Origin: Lenzites betulinus
Taxonomy: Eukaryota > Basidiomycota > Agaricomycetes > Polyporales > Polyporaceae
DNA: 56,145 bases
NCBI GenBank assembly: GCA_022264855.1
Contig: JABYQU010000091.1
Location: forward strand, 1 to 56,145
Direction: 5' to 3'
Shown here: one piece after another, positions 23,157 through 33,849 of the stretch
Layout of the letters: every line of letters begins with the position of its first letter
Numbering within the stretch: position 1 is the first letter of the stretch
Program-made: the position numbers and the translations under genes
The notes under the pieces: generated by a model
Database searches by the model: none
The model's input: the letters and a program-made list of their open reading frames with translations, nothing else
What the model was told of the DNA's origin: nothing

Positions 23157-23343
23157 CTACTCCGTGCGCCCGCTCTCCCTTCGTGTGTTCTCAGTGCACA
23201 GCAGATCTGACGGCTGGCGTTTGCGTGTACAGCAGCACACGGGCCACCACCCATCGACCACGTCCTCCGCGCACGCGGGCCACTACCAGACGGCGCAGGC
23301 GGCCGCGGTGGCGCACTGGCCCCAGTACTCCTCCGACCGCTAG
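21916..23343 (+). CDS. bZIP transcription factor with low-complexity, glutamine-rich C-terminus
   Basis: Predicted nuclear DNA-binding dimer. Best model, 378 aa: exons 21916-22015, 22075-22118, 22183-22785, 22885-23163, 23233-23343. The basic region is split by two introns; using the acceptor at 22074 restores RNAKAQARHRAKRKAYIE, which has the bZIP N-x7-R signature. A leucine-zipper heptad array follows (LEQTVTKLQSVL, then IRELEQDNEMLQREVQELR). The rest is disordered: a Gly run, Ser/Thr-rich segments, HQHQHQHH and a 13-residue Gln tract. The intron 22786-22884 is inferred from matching frames and a T-rich acceptor; without it the protein would stop at 22839. The intron 23164-23232 is inferred from a CTGAC branch-like site and could be retained, because its length is a multiple of three. 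The target genes are unknown. Confidence 0.85.
23116..23154 (+). repeat. CAG repeat encoding polyglutamine in the bZIP gene
   Basis: Twelve pure CAG codons followed by one CAA, in frame with the bZIP reading frame. The near absence of CAA interruptions suggests ongoing slippage. Confidence 0.9.
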
Positions 23344-26300
23344 CGCGCGCGCGCCGCCCGTGCGTCTGCACCCGTGGCGTGTGTCCGATGAGAAAGAAAA
23401 CGAGGCCAGGTGGCCTGGCGTCATATGTGGTGTGGTAGTCATCTGCTGTTGCTGCCGCCGCCGCCGCCGCCGTTGTTGATATCGTTCAAGTTGTTGTACA
23501 CTCTCGCTGTTCGCCCGTCCGCCCGCCCGTTCCCCGCTCCCCGTTCCCGTTGTCCCCTCCCCCCACACCCTCGCCCTCGCCCTCGCTCTCGCTGTCCTGC
23601 TCTGTCTCTGTCTCGCCTGCTCACCCGCCGTCGCCGTCGTCGTTGTACGTGTCGCTCTGAATAATACCCGGGGTCCCGGTTCGCGGATGTACGATTACGA
23701 TACATACATCGGTACTATTGCATCGCATCGCATTGGATTAGATCGTGCACTCTTCCCCGTGTCCGTCCGTCCGTTCGTCCGCCCGTCCTTCCGCATTCCG
23801 CCCGCCGCCCGCCGCCACCATCACCGTCCAATGTTCACCGTCGTCGCACGTCGCCGAGCCCGAGCCCGGGCGTCCCCAGCCCCAGCCCCACAGCCAGCTT
23901 CGCGCATTTCTGCTCCGCGCGGCGCGCACTGAGTTCGCCGCCCGCACCCCAGCAACCCCCCACACACCGCGGCCGCGTTCCCAAGCCCAAAACGCCGCCT
24001 GATATCGCGCGCGGCCGGTGCTGGGCTCTAGCCTCGATGCGGCGCGAAGCTGCCAGTGCCCAGGGTCTGATTGATCCCCCGGCCGCGCAGGCCGCTTCCT
24101 GCCTTCTGCCCGTCCCGTCGGACCGCCCGGCATCCACAGCGCGGCGGCGTGCGGCGTGCTGCAGCTGGCCAGGTGCCGTGCACTCCAGACCGCGGTGCGT
24201 GCAGCGATCTGGAGGATCGAACGAGCGAGCGGGTGGGTGGGTGCAGAACGTTAACGCTAATGCATGCACGTGCACACCCGGGAGCGGGAGCCCTGGACCG
24301 GGCGCGCGCGGCTGGTGCTGGTGTTCTCCCACTGTCCCACTGTAATAGCGTGGGCCGTCCATGATCCATCGTGCGCCGACGTCGTCGCGTCGCCACTTGG
24401 CGACGCCAGTTCGCGCACCGCGGAAGGTCAGCGGCGCGCGCTCGCGCCGGCCGTTCCCGGGCCTATTTGCGTGCGTGCGCCAGTGCGTGTCCGCCCGAGT
24501 CCTAGTCCCCGGCGGGCTAGAGTGGCCCACGCGCAGAGCGCAGAGCGCAGACTGCAGGGCGGAGGATCGTCCCTGCGTAGTTGCTGGCATGCGCACATCA
24601 TGGCGGTGCGTGCCGCGCCGTGCAGGCCGGGGCACTACGGCAGGGCGCACGGGACGGAGAGGGGCACGAGGGCCCGGGGGCGGGAGGGCAGGCGGGCTTG
24701 CCGGACGGTGCCAGTGCGTCGCCCGCGAGCAAGGTGCCCGCGCTAGCGTCTGCGCGTTCCTGGCGGGCGCAATCCCACTGCCAGAAGCCGGGGAACGGGG
24801 TCTACGCGCGCGGTTGCCCGCTAAGGTGCGTCGAGCCCAGGGGCCGTCTGCGTAGCAGAGCCTATTCCGCCGTCGGGGCCCCGCCGCACGCCACGCACGA
24901 GCGCCGGCCGTGGGTGCCCCGGGCAGCGCGCTGGGTTCCTGCGCGTGCTGTGCCCAGTTGTCGCCCGGGCGTGGACAGATCGCGCGCGTGTGGTGCTGGT
25001 GGAACTCTGGCGGTGGTGCGATCTGGGCGGGGCGAAACTCGCAGGCGAGCAGCCCTGCCAGAGGGTGGACGACACACTGGAGGCTGGAGCGCGAGGGCTC
25101 GGGCGCGCAGAGCGGGTTCTGAGAAGGGAAGTGCGCCTTCCTCTGCGGATCGTTCGAGGCATTGTGCTGCGTGTTCGGCGGCGCGCGCGATCTCCGTGGG
25201 TGGTGCCCCATCCGGACGGTTCTGTTGGGTAGCCGACCCCATCTGGCCTGGGTGCGTCGAGGTGGTGTAATTGTGGACCACCACTTCGCTCGAGGCTGAC
25301 CCGAGAAGCAGAAGCGCCGCCCGCGTCCGCGACGGCGTCCAAGATAGATGCGTCCTCGATGGTGCGCCGCGGCCATGGTCCATGGCAGCCTTGCGCACAT
25401 TCCACCCGTGGTGTGTGATTGCCGGTGGGCACTCGCAGCCGGGCAATGCACACTTTCTCAGCCTAAATGCCATGAGAACGAGTGCCTGTCAAATTAAAGG
25501 GCAACCTAGCAAGCTTGCAGACGACCACCCCTCGTCGCAGCACCTGCGCCATGCCACATGCAGCAGGGAAAATCCCGAACTTGACGCTAACCTCTCGCTC
25601 AGTGTACGTCTTCAACGCGTAAGGTGCAGTTAAGACGTACCGCCAGCTCACCCCCCTTCACGATTAGTGCCGAGGCTGCTGGTGGCGCTCCTGCGGTGTG
25701 CCCATCCTAGCTCCAACCGTATTATATCGATGCTTCGCCCGCGGCACACTGAAATGAGTCATGTGCGATAGGACGGCCAGGCCCGCACCCCGAGCCGTGC
25801 TCGGCGTTCATACAGTAGGCGTTCGCGGTGGCGCACACATCCCGGTCCTTCTCCTCGGAGCTTGGGGACGGGAGCTGGTCCGTCAGATAGTCTTTCCACG
25901 GTTTCAGTGGTCTGTAGACCACCTGAGCAAGGTCGCCGTTCTCGTTTAGGCTACACGGGCCTCATGGCGCTGCTTCTCTGAGAGAGCTTCGGACGGGCCT
26001 ATCCGCCGAGCGGCTCCGGTCTTCGCGCCGCTGTAGGTCCCCCGGTTCAGAGCTTGAATGACCTGACAACGGCTCCAGCATGGTGGGAGACGCAGCACGA
26101 CGGCTACTGAGGTCAAAGAGGATGGACACGTGGAGGAGAGCATTAAATTCATCGCAGCGCTAGATAACGCGTCCTACGCTGATCGTGTCCTATGGCGCTA
26201 CCAATATTTGATGCGTGTGGGAGTCACCATTAGCAAATGCAGATGACCAGGGCTACGTGCCTTCATTGACGCCGCGCTTGAGCGAAATAGCTCTAGTCAG

Positions 26301-26657
26301 TAGACATGGGCGGTGTAGATCCAAAACGACTCACTTTATCTCACCGCTGAACCCGCCACACGACTAGGGTCGGGGCGTACTCACTCTAGCGCGCGGAATA
26401 GCGGCACAATCCGTTCCGTATGAGCAATATTGTGGGATATGAGTGAAAACCAAGTAATAAAAGGAGTGAAAGGCATGCAAACCGGTCAATGTGATTTCTG
26501 CACGCTTTGGCCGCAAACGCAGTGGCGGCGCAATGCCCGATTTGGCTGCCAAAGGCGAACAATGAGATTGCGCTGCCACTGCAGCTGCAAGCCGCACCAC
26601 ACAAAGTCGTTGGTCTCGAGGCGCCCGGCGCGCAACATTTGAACTCAACCACCAACC
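23344..26657. other. GC-rich interval, then AT-richer unassigned interval
   Basis: Bases 23344-23700 are likely bZIP 3' UTR with a GCC microsatellite (about 23451-23472). From 23.7 to 25.5 kb the sequence resembles the desert at 17-21 kb. From 25.5 kb on, GC content falls and short open frames appear, for example minus strand 25722-25922 with several cysteines and 25946-26152. I found no splice-supported gene and no known motif. These may be remnants of decayed coding sequence. Confidence 0.45.
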
Positions 26658-28730
26658 ATGTTCGACTATGAGCGCGCTCCATCGCCAACGAGCGACTTCA
26701 CGCCGCTAACGCCTGCGATGCCGATCACCACCCTCAGAGGTAGGCGCAAGACGGACGCCCAGGATGAGAATGGAAGCTTCGCCATCCCAGCCGTACCGCC
26801 GCCGGCATCGAGTACGACGGTGGCTACCATCGACGGCTCCAAGGTCCAGCTCCGGAGCAGCACGCCCTCGCGACCCGCCGAGAAGTCTTCCATACCGTTC
26901 CCGACGAACAGCAGGCTGGCGCTCCCTGTCCTGACCGCGACCCATGCCGGCTTCATTGAGATCGCGAACCGACTCCTCAGCGCGCCGAAGACACCCGAAA
27001 AGACCGACAGTGCACGAGAGTTCGGAAAGAGGCCTCCCCGCCCGGGCGCCACGCGGAGCAAGGCGAAGGTCCAACAGAAGAGGCCGGCCGTCCCAATGTC
27101 CCCGCCCCTGTGGCGCTCGCTGGAGGCCAAAGGCCAGGTGGCGATAGCGGAAACCTTAGACTACGAGCGTGAGTATCGGACGAAATTTTCGTCTTCCCTG
27201 CGCTGTCATCGTCGTCGGGGGATGCGTGTTGACAATGGTGTTTCTCCTTGTGTGCAGTGCTCGGAACCCTACCATACGGCGCGAGCATGGTGACGCCCGC
27301 GATGCTGTGCGAGGGATTGTTGACGCCAGACACGGCCTACCACGCGTGGGTGGGAGCGAAGAGGGCCATTGAGACGAGGTGCGTGCCGTCGAAACCCGCC
27401 TGGCCGCCACAGAGACTGAATGGGCCCGGGTATCGTGTCGCGTGTAGGCCTCCCGGAGAGTGGGATCTCGCGCGCGTCCTAGCCGATGCAATGCAGTTCT
27501 ATGTAAGCCCTGGATATCCGCCGACGTAAAACGAGGCTTATCTGTGCTACCAGCTCGTGGAACTTGGGGTCGCGATGCTTGACCGGGTAGAAGGGCCCCA
27601 TTACACGTTCGTCGACCCTAGGTTGCACGATAACACCGGTGCGATGATCAAGCACGCGCTGCGCCTAGTCAAACTATTCGCGAAGAAGGGCTACGGTCGA
27701 GAGCGCATCATTGTCACGGTCAGTAGCCTCCGCTATAATTTCAACGCACCCCAGAACGTCAGAAGCTGACGCTGGACATCAGATTCCAGCCACGGAGGCG
27801 GGCGTTCAAGCGGCCAGGGTCTTGGAGAGCAAATACCGCGTCCAAACCAATCTGACTTTGGTTTCTGGGCTTGAGCACGCAGCAATCTGCGTAGAGGCGA
27901 ACACCACTTGTGTCACACTGTGCTATAAGGAGGTCAGGAGATGCTCGCATCAGGTGGAGTAACGATTTGGAACTGACACATGTCGCCAGGTCTCCGATGC
28001 CTGCGGAAGAAGGGCTGGTAGCAACAACCCCTTCATCCGGGCCTGGGAGGTAATCAATGCACCTCCTAAACGACTCGCAGAGGAAGCAATCCAGACCACA
28101 GCGGCATATTTCGAAATGCACGAGCTTGAAACCTGGATCATAGTTACCAACCTGCAAGGCGTAAGTACCTGCACAGCCATTCAACGCAATTGGAGCCCTG
28201 ACTCATGGCTTTCCCAATGGCAGACCGGTATTGCGGAGAGACTCGGGGAGTTCGATGCCATCGCGTTGACCAAGGAGCAATCGCTGCGGGCGCGGGCGCC
28301 AACGCCCGGCGTGCCACCGGCTGCTGCGTCTGCAGCTGCCACGCTCGCAAGACGCCACGCCTCCGAGGCCCAGCACCCCACATCATACTTGGCGGCAAAA
28401 GACGGGACGTTTATGTCGGCTCTTCCCGTCGATGCGCGCACTGTGGCGAGGTTGACGCTCGTCGCAGGGCTGAAAGATATGATGGAGCAGATGCACAGAT
28501 GCTCGATGCATTTACTCGAGTTCATTCAGGGCGAAGCACAGCTCGAGCAGCTAGACGACGTGGGGCTGCAGGAATGCTACAGAGCGGACGAGTTGGAGGC
28601 GGCCAGAGTGGAACGGATGAAGGCTGAAGGGAGAGACGCGGAGGAGGAGTTTCCGATTAGGTGGTGGGATGTGGGCTTCCGGATGCGATTCAGCGTTTGG
28701 GCAGAGCCAGAAGTGTGTTGGGGCGAGTGA
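26658..28730 (+). CDS. Transaldolase-like TIM-barrel protein lacking the catalytic lysine
   Basis: Seven exons join in frame to 559 aa: 26658-27168, 27258-27378, 27448-27502, 27554-27718, 27783-27932, 27990-28160, 28224-28730. The first 170 residues are disordered and Ser/Pro-rich. A domain of about 250 residues then resembles transaldolases: VDPRLHDNTGAMIKHAL, GRERIIVTIPATEAGVQAAR, and QTNLTLVSGLEHAAICVEA. In transaldolases the Schiff-base lysine sits just before IPAT; here that codon is Thr (residue 284). The later SPFVGR phosphate-binding motif is replaced by TLCYKEV. The protein is therefore probably not a working transaldolase. A C-terminal extension of about 200 residues has Ala-rich and charged helical parts and no known motif. 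Function is unknown; it could be a pseudoenzyme. The family assignment rests on two well-conserved blocks. Confidence 0.75.
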
Positions 28731-30293
28731 GAGTTCAAGGAAAGGACCACACCAAGTGGACGCCGAAGACAGCCCGGCAGGAGCCCGAAGTTCGACTATA
28801 ACCCCCGACGACACACAAGTCCCAGAAGCACGTTACAAGGCATCACGAGACGTCAGAAACGGACAGAGGCGTCGCCAATCAAATCCTAGGGCAGCTGAGG
28901 AATATTCGGGCGTCGAGGAAGGCTTGACCCTAGCTGAGGCTGCGTATTCTGGACCCTGTATAACTGTATTTTTGGATACCTCCGTGTACTTACTATGACG
29001 ATGGGCAAGTGCGTAGTGAAGAACGCGTGCACCGACACATTACCTAGACACCAGACGTGAGAGAACTCGCCTAGGGGAGATAAGTGGGCTTCTGGTCAAC
29101 GTGGTCACCACGATGCATGGCCGGGAAGCGGCGCGAGTATGACGCTTCGTAGCCAGCGCGAAGAAGCCGCAAAAGAGGGCAAACGTCCCAGGGCAGTGTC
29201 ATCCGGTTTGCAAGGCTGAATTCCGCCGGAAAAGAAACCGGTAGACAAGGGACCTCCGAGGGAAGAGCGGAGCGCTGGGGGCTGACTTAGAAAATGATAG
29301 TTGGTCATGTGGCGAAGCGCGTGGCTTGCGGTGGGCTGACCGGTTGAGCTGTGCGTTCCTTCGCCCCGCTCAGGACAGCGTGCGACGGGCGCTGACGGGG
29401 CATAGGGCGACGTGAGGATCTCCGTACCTCAGCGCTAGTGAAGCAGGAAGAATGAATGTATGCGGCGGCATCGGAACGATGATCAAGGCTAAGATGCTCA
29501 GAATACTGAGCGCTGCCTTAGAAAGGTAGCAAATCACCGTGAACTACTCACGCTTGGAGTTTAGAAGGCGACCAGCGGTAAGGAGGACTGGCAACAATGG
29601 TGCTGTTCAGGCAAGGCCCCTTTGGAATGGGATAAACATTGGCCCATGACAGAAGCTAGTCATGAATAGTTTCGGCCTGCGGGAGGATCAATTAGCAGTA
29701 GCAGACTAGCCAGAAGATGCGGCGCCGGAGAAGAGCTTCAAAGTACTCTCACTGGTATTCTCTTGCCTAAAGCAAATTTCTCAGGTAGCCACTACACCCG
29801 CGCTCTGAGAAATAGTATTTTTAGTGCGATATCAACCACGCTTCTGTTGATACCGAGGATGGGGAGCAGGCGCACTGCGAACATGAGGCTTGATATATGA
29901 TAGCTCATGGAGATATGTGAAGGATATTATACAACCCTACCTCACTGAAGTAAGTCTTCAACATTATATTAGGATCCGCACCTGCTTGCACTCCGAAGGA
30001 AGTTCATCTGCATGGGGCTAGTTGCCGTTTTTTTATTTGCCGGTACCATGGGTTTCCCGCCTGACGGCCAAGTACGCATCTGTACGAGTGTTGCATGTCT
30101 CTTGAATAGCGACAGTCGTTATAAGATGTTTATCCGTACCTGAGTCGGTGACGGTGGTAGGAAAGAAAGGAACATCGACCGAAAGACGCGCGACGCGGGC
30201 GTCCGACGTCGTGCCTCTATCCCCGACCACGAACTACGCTGAGCTACTAGTACTACGCCAGTCTTGTCCCCGCCAGCCTAGCTAGGATACGAC
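28731..30293. other. Intergenic interval without recognised features
   Basis: About 1.6 kb between the transaldolase-like gene and GPI11, presumably the 3' UTR of the former and the promoter of the latter. No splice-supported frame, tRNA or repeat was seen. Moderate GC, unlike the deserts to the left. Confidence 0.5.
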
Positions 30294-31456
30294 ATGCCCG
30301 CTCGAAAGACCAAAGGGCAGCCACAGACTCAAGTTATAAATTCTGCACCGGCCAGTACACAGCCAGACTCGTTCTTCCCTTTCGCGCGGTATACCTCCAT
30401 TGTCGGCGTGCACACATCGCTCCTCGCGTTCAGTACATTGCTACTTCCCACAACACCGACCTCGCTATTATCGCAAGGCTTATCTGCTCTACATGATAGA
30501 GACAGACCGCGTCAGGAAGTCATTGAGGTGCTTACGGAGAACCCAGTGCGCACCGTGGCGTGGATCTGCGCTGGTACGCTCCTCTTGCAGGGATGGTGGG
30601 CGACTTGGATGAAGACATGGCTGCTTGAGTCCACAACCGGTCAAGGGAAGAAGCCTCGAGGTAGCGCGGAGGTTACAGAAGAAAAGCTCAAGAGGAAAGA
30701 CTTGGGGAATGAACGCGTCGTGGTACGCGGTATTCGCCCAAGCTTCAGCTAGTTGCTTACGAACCCCCGTGACCATATAGGCATTGGGGAAGGCGGCAGG
30801 CCTAACATTAGCAACATCTGTGGCACTTCATGCGGTGGTCATTCTTTTCGGAGCACCTATAGGAAAGTACGACAGTACTCTGTCCCCTTTCAGTAGATGT
30901 GTTATTGATATACTATGTTAGACATCCGTTGCACACGTACTTAATGAGCTTACTGCTAGCCATTTTGACTGTTTTCGCACCGGCATATTCCATAGGCCTA
31001 CCTTCTTTAGGAACCGACAGCTCCTCGCTGGTATCACGGTTAACATGGGTCCGCCTCTTCGCGGAGCTCTCGTACGCATCTTTCCGCACCACACGTCACG
31101 TAACACACTCATTGCTCGTCTACAGACCACGCACACCAATAGAAAGGGCACTGGTCTATCCCGCCGTCGGAGCTATGATGGGCTGCTGGGCGGGCGCGAT
31201 TCCCATCGGGCTCGACTGGGAACGTCCGTGGCAGGTACGTGACTTCTCTCGTCTTCCGTGGCAACAGCGTACTCACTTCTAGAGGCAGGTATGGCCGTTA
31301 ACGCCGACCTTCGGTGCGGTGGGCGGATACATCATGGGTTCGCTCGCCGCTCTCGTGATCAGCGCGACCCTCGCGGTCGCGCAGGTAGACAGGGATGCAC
31401 AGCAAGCTGAGGCGCAGGCACAGGCAGGGTCCGCGGGGAAGACGAAGAGGGCCTGA
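30294..31456 (+). CDS. GPI11: GPI-anchor biosynthesis protein GPI11/PIG-F
   Basis: Multi-pass ER membrane protein that partners with the ethanolamine-phosphate transferases (Mcd4, Gpi13 and Gpi7 type) in GPI-anchor assembly. Five exons join in frame to 313 aa: 30294-30722, 30781-30866, 30922-31071, 31126-31234, 31289-31456. Hydrophobic segments include SIVGVHTSLLAFSTLLL, TLATSVALHAVVILFGAPIG and HTYLMSLLLAILTVFAPAY. The family signature is the C-terminal block RTPIERALVYPAVGAMMGCW followed by IPIGLDWERPWQVWPLTPTF. A charged insertion after the second hydrophobic segment makes it somewhat longer than yeast Gpi11, and the tail is Ala/Gln-rich. It converges on the phosphatase gene, with 114 bp between stop codons. 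Confidence 0.92.
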
Positions 31457-31570
31457 TTTGATAATTCCGTGACCTCTAGAGTCTATCGGCTCTGCCTCGT
31501 ACAACACGTCTAAATGCTTCCGCTCGGTATCTAACTTATGCCTCTCTATTTCGTCGTATCCGACCACCGA

Positions 31571-32799
31571 TCAAGCAATCAGTGCGCGCAAGTCGCCGAG
31601 TGAATTCGTAACGTAGTCCGGAACTGTCGGCGAAGCGTTCGGTCCTGACAACTCGCTCTCCTTCGTGATACCTGCGGCGCAACGAAGGTCGGTGATTTTG
31701 ACTCCCGTGGTCGCAGTCCGCAAAAAAAACGCACCAGTGAGAACGAGGAGCGTGGCGAGGCCGCCCGCCTTCCCAAATTCAATGTCGGTGTTGAGCCTGT
31801 CTCCGACCATGATCGTTCTCTTGGGATCGAAGTCGTGTCTGCCACGACCGCCACCCAGTCAGCTTCTCCGCATCCTGGATGCAGAAACCTCACGGCATAC
31901 TTCGCTTTGATGCAGTCCAGCATCGTCCCCTTCGGTTTCCCGATCGCAATCGGGTCGCGACCGAGCGCATACCGCAGAGGTGCGCTGATAGTGCCCGCAC
32001 CGGGGAGAAGGCCTTCCGCGGTCGGGTATGTGCTGTCCTCGTTCGTCGCGAGGAAGGCGCAACCCTCGTTGCGCAGGATGTAGTTGAACGCCTTCGAGAG
32101 CTTTGTGTAGTTCACGGATGTGTCGAGACCGCATAGAACAGCGCCGACTGAGGGGTCGGGGGTCCAACTCGCGAGCGAAAACCCTGCGAGGGTGTTGTCC
32201 TCTGGATCCTGGAAGAATCCGAATGCGTGTGAGGTCAGCGGCCCGCGCATTCATGAGGAATGGCTGTGACTTGCCGTGCCGCCGATGTAGGAGATGCCTT
32301 CCTCCTTCAGCTCCTCTTCGAGTCCAGCCATACCGATCACATATACCTTCTTGTCTTTTGGCATCTTCATGACTGAGGATATATACACCGCCGAAGCATA
32401 CGCAGACCCATAGATTTCATCCTGTCAAAGTTGACAATCAACTTCAAAACAATCCGCCGCTTAATGAAGCAGGTACACGGCTGACATACGACGTGCGCCT
32501 CGACACCGAGCGAGTCGAACTTCTTCTTGTAGTTTACGCGCGACTTGGTCGCATTGTTCGTCACAAAAAGTACAGACTTATCTAATCCATTCCACCGATA
32601 CGTCAGTACCACGCGAGAGAGACGGTACAGACAAAACCCGAAAGTACGCACTATGGTGCCGGAGGAGTTGGAGGACATCAGTCGCGCCATCGATGGCTTT
32701 GTCCCCTGACCACAGGACGCCATCGCAATCAAACAACCAAGTATCGTACTTGTCGAGCAAGCCCGCGTAGTGTTCACGAGTACTCAGGCGGGAGGCCAT
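31571..32799 (-). CDS. PHO13: HAD-family phosphatase, PHO13/phosphoglycolate phosphatase type
   Basis: Predicted cytosolic phosphatase of the 4-nitrophenylphosphatase group, which removes phosphoglycolate and related side products of glycolysis. Six exons join in frame to 299 aa: 32799-32652, 32581-32490, 32421-32275, 32208-31901, 31838-31735, 31671-31571. All four HAD motifs are present: the nucleophile and acid in LFDCDGVLW, the Thr of LFVTNNA, the Lys in IAIGKPKGTM, and the acidic MVGDRLNTDI. The start at 32799 gives the standard N-terminus. The third intron has a GC donor (GCAAGT) with an AG acceptor; only this donor keeps the frame. The last intron (31734-31672) is open in one frame, so retention would insert residues after VLTG. 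Normal length for the family. Confidence 0.93.
32209..32274 (-). other. GC-AG intron in the PHO13-type gene
   Basis: The donor reads ACG|GCAAGT and the acceptor TTCCAG|GAT on the minus strand. Exons either side are in phase 0 and the joined protein is collinear with the family. GC-AG introns are a small minority in fungi. Confidence 0.75.
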
Positions 32800-33212
32800 G
32801 GTAGTGTGTGTGCAAGCGATGTGCAAGGTGATCGGCCGAGGATATATGCTCGGCGAGATGAGCGTAATCTAGCCTTTCTTACACGTTGTTGGACCAGCGG
32901 CTACAACACACAAGTTCCCAACACCGTACAATGATTCATGAGCCACGGCGAATGATATCGGACAACAAGGGCAAGTTGATATCAAACGTCGCTCGCATTC
33001 ACGCAGACGAGAAGAGCGACAGACATGGGGACCGCATACCGACCTCATCGGTCATGTTTTGTTTGCGAAATAAGCAGTACACATGCATGAGGGAAAGCGA
33101 GCGATGGCATGGCGTCGTGGCGGGATGAGGTGGTAAAGGGCAAGGGCAGCCCCGCCTGCCCTGTGCGTCGTAACATAGAGAATACAGAGCCGCGCAGCGT
33201 TAATGCAAACGT

Positions 33213-33668
33213 TTACTTGCGGCCGCCCTTCTCCTGCGACTTGATCACCTTCTTGACGATCTTCGCCTCCTCAACAAGGAACGCCCGGAGAATACTGGGG
33301 GACATTAGGACAATGGTACCGACGCAGGTACGAGGCAAAATAGCACGTACCGGGACTTCACGCAGTCTCCGCATCGTGAACCGCCATATGCCCGACGAAC
33401 AGTCTTCTTCGTCTTCGAGATCGTGGCGTACTGACGGGGGCGGAGGGCAGGGACCTGGAAAATTATGGCTTAGTTTCCGTAGTTTCGTCCAATACTTCCC
33501 GTAACCTACACCAGGCAGCGCAATGCCGCAGTCACCGCACTTGGGCGAGGTGGCGAGCTTTTTGATGTGGTGGTAGACAAGCTTGCCACCAGGCGTCTTC
33601 ACAACCCGACGACGGCTGGAAGTGGTGTTGTAGGGGTTGCGCTTGCGGAGTGTGACGCGTTGGGCCAT
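33213..33668 (-). CDS. RPL34: 60S ribosomal protein L34 (eL34)
   Basis: Component of the large cytosolic ribosomal subunit. Three coding exons join in frame to 114 aa: 33668-33510, 33454-33351, 33294-33213. The sequence opens MAQRVTLRKRNPYNTTSSRR and continues with VYHHIKKLATSPKCGDCG, RPRQYATISKTKKTVRRAYG and GSRCGDCVKSRILRAFLVEE, all standard eL34 blocks including two CxxC pairs. It ends in a lysine-rich tail. The donor at 33509 (GTAGGT) is preferred to the GTGTAG two bases upstream because only it keeps the frame. A probable intron lies in the 5' UTR directly before the ATG, as in many ribosomal protein genes. Confidence 0.95.
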   Translation of the reverse strand: MAQRVTLRKRNPYNTTSSRRRVVKTPGGKLVYHHIKKLATSPKCGDCGIALPGVGYGKYWTKLRKLSHNFPGPCPPPPSVRHDLEDEEDCSSGIWRFTMRRLREVPVRAILPRTCVGTIVLMSPSILRAFLVEEAKIVKKVIKSQEKGGRK

Positions 33669-33675
33669 TGCTGAG

Positions 33676-33849
33676 CTGCAAAGCAATGTACGCTCAACAC
33701 ATAATTCAGAACAAACGGCCGTCCTGTGCGACGCGTATATCCAACCGCTCCTCCACACTGCCGCAAAGACCAAGGCCCCTCTCCGCTATCCAGTTTCACT
33801 CGGATTCCGCTATGTCGCACAGTAGGCCCAGAAACAAGCGGAAACTCAC
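33676..33849 (-). other. Probable 5' UTR intron of RPL34
   Basis: Donor AGA|GTGAGTTTC and acceptor GCTTTGCAG, ending seven bases before the RPL34 ATG. The 174-nt length is larger than the coding introns, as often seen for leader introns of ribosomal protein genes. Confidence 0.55.

Noticed and set aside
23835..25451. 538-codon open frame on the minus strand
   Set aside because: Its composition is Arg/Pro/Ala/Gly-rich as in random high-GC sequence, all frames here are long, and there is no motif, promoter or splice logic.
31672..31734. Reading through the last PHO13 intron
   Set aside because: The stretch is open, but splicing joins VLTG to ITKESEL as expected for the family, and GT, a CACCGAC branch-like site and CAG are all present.
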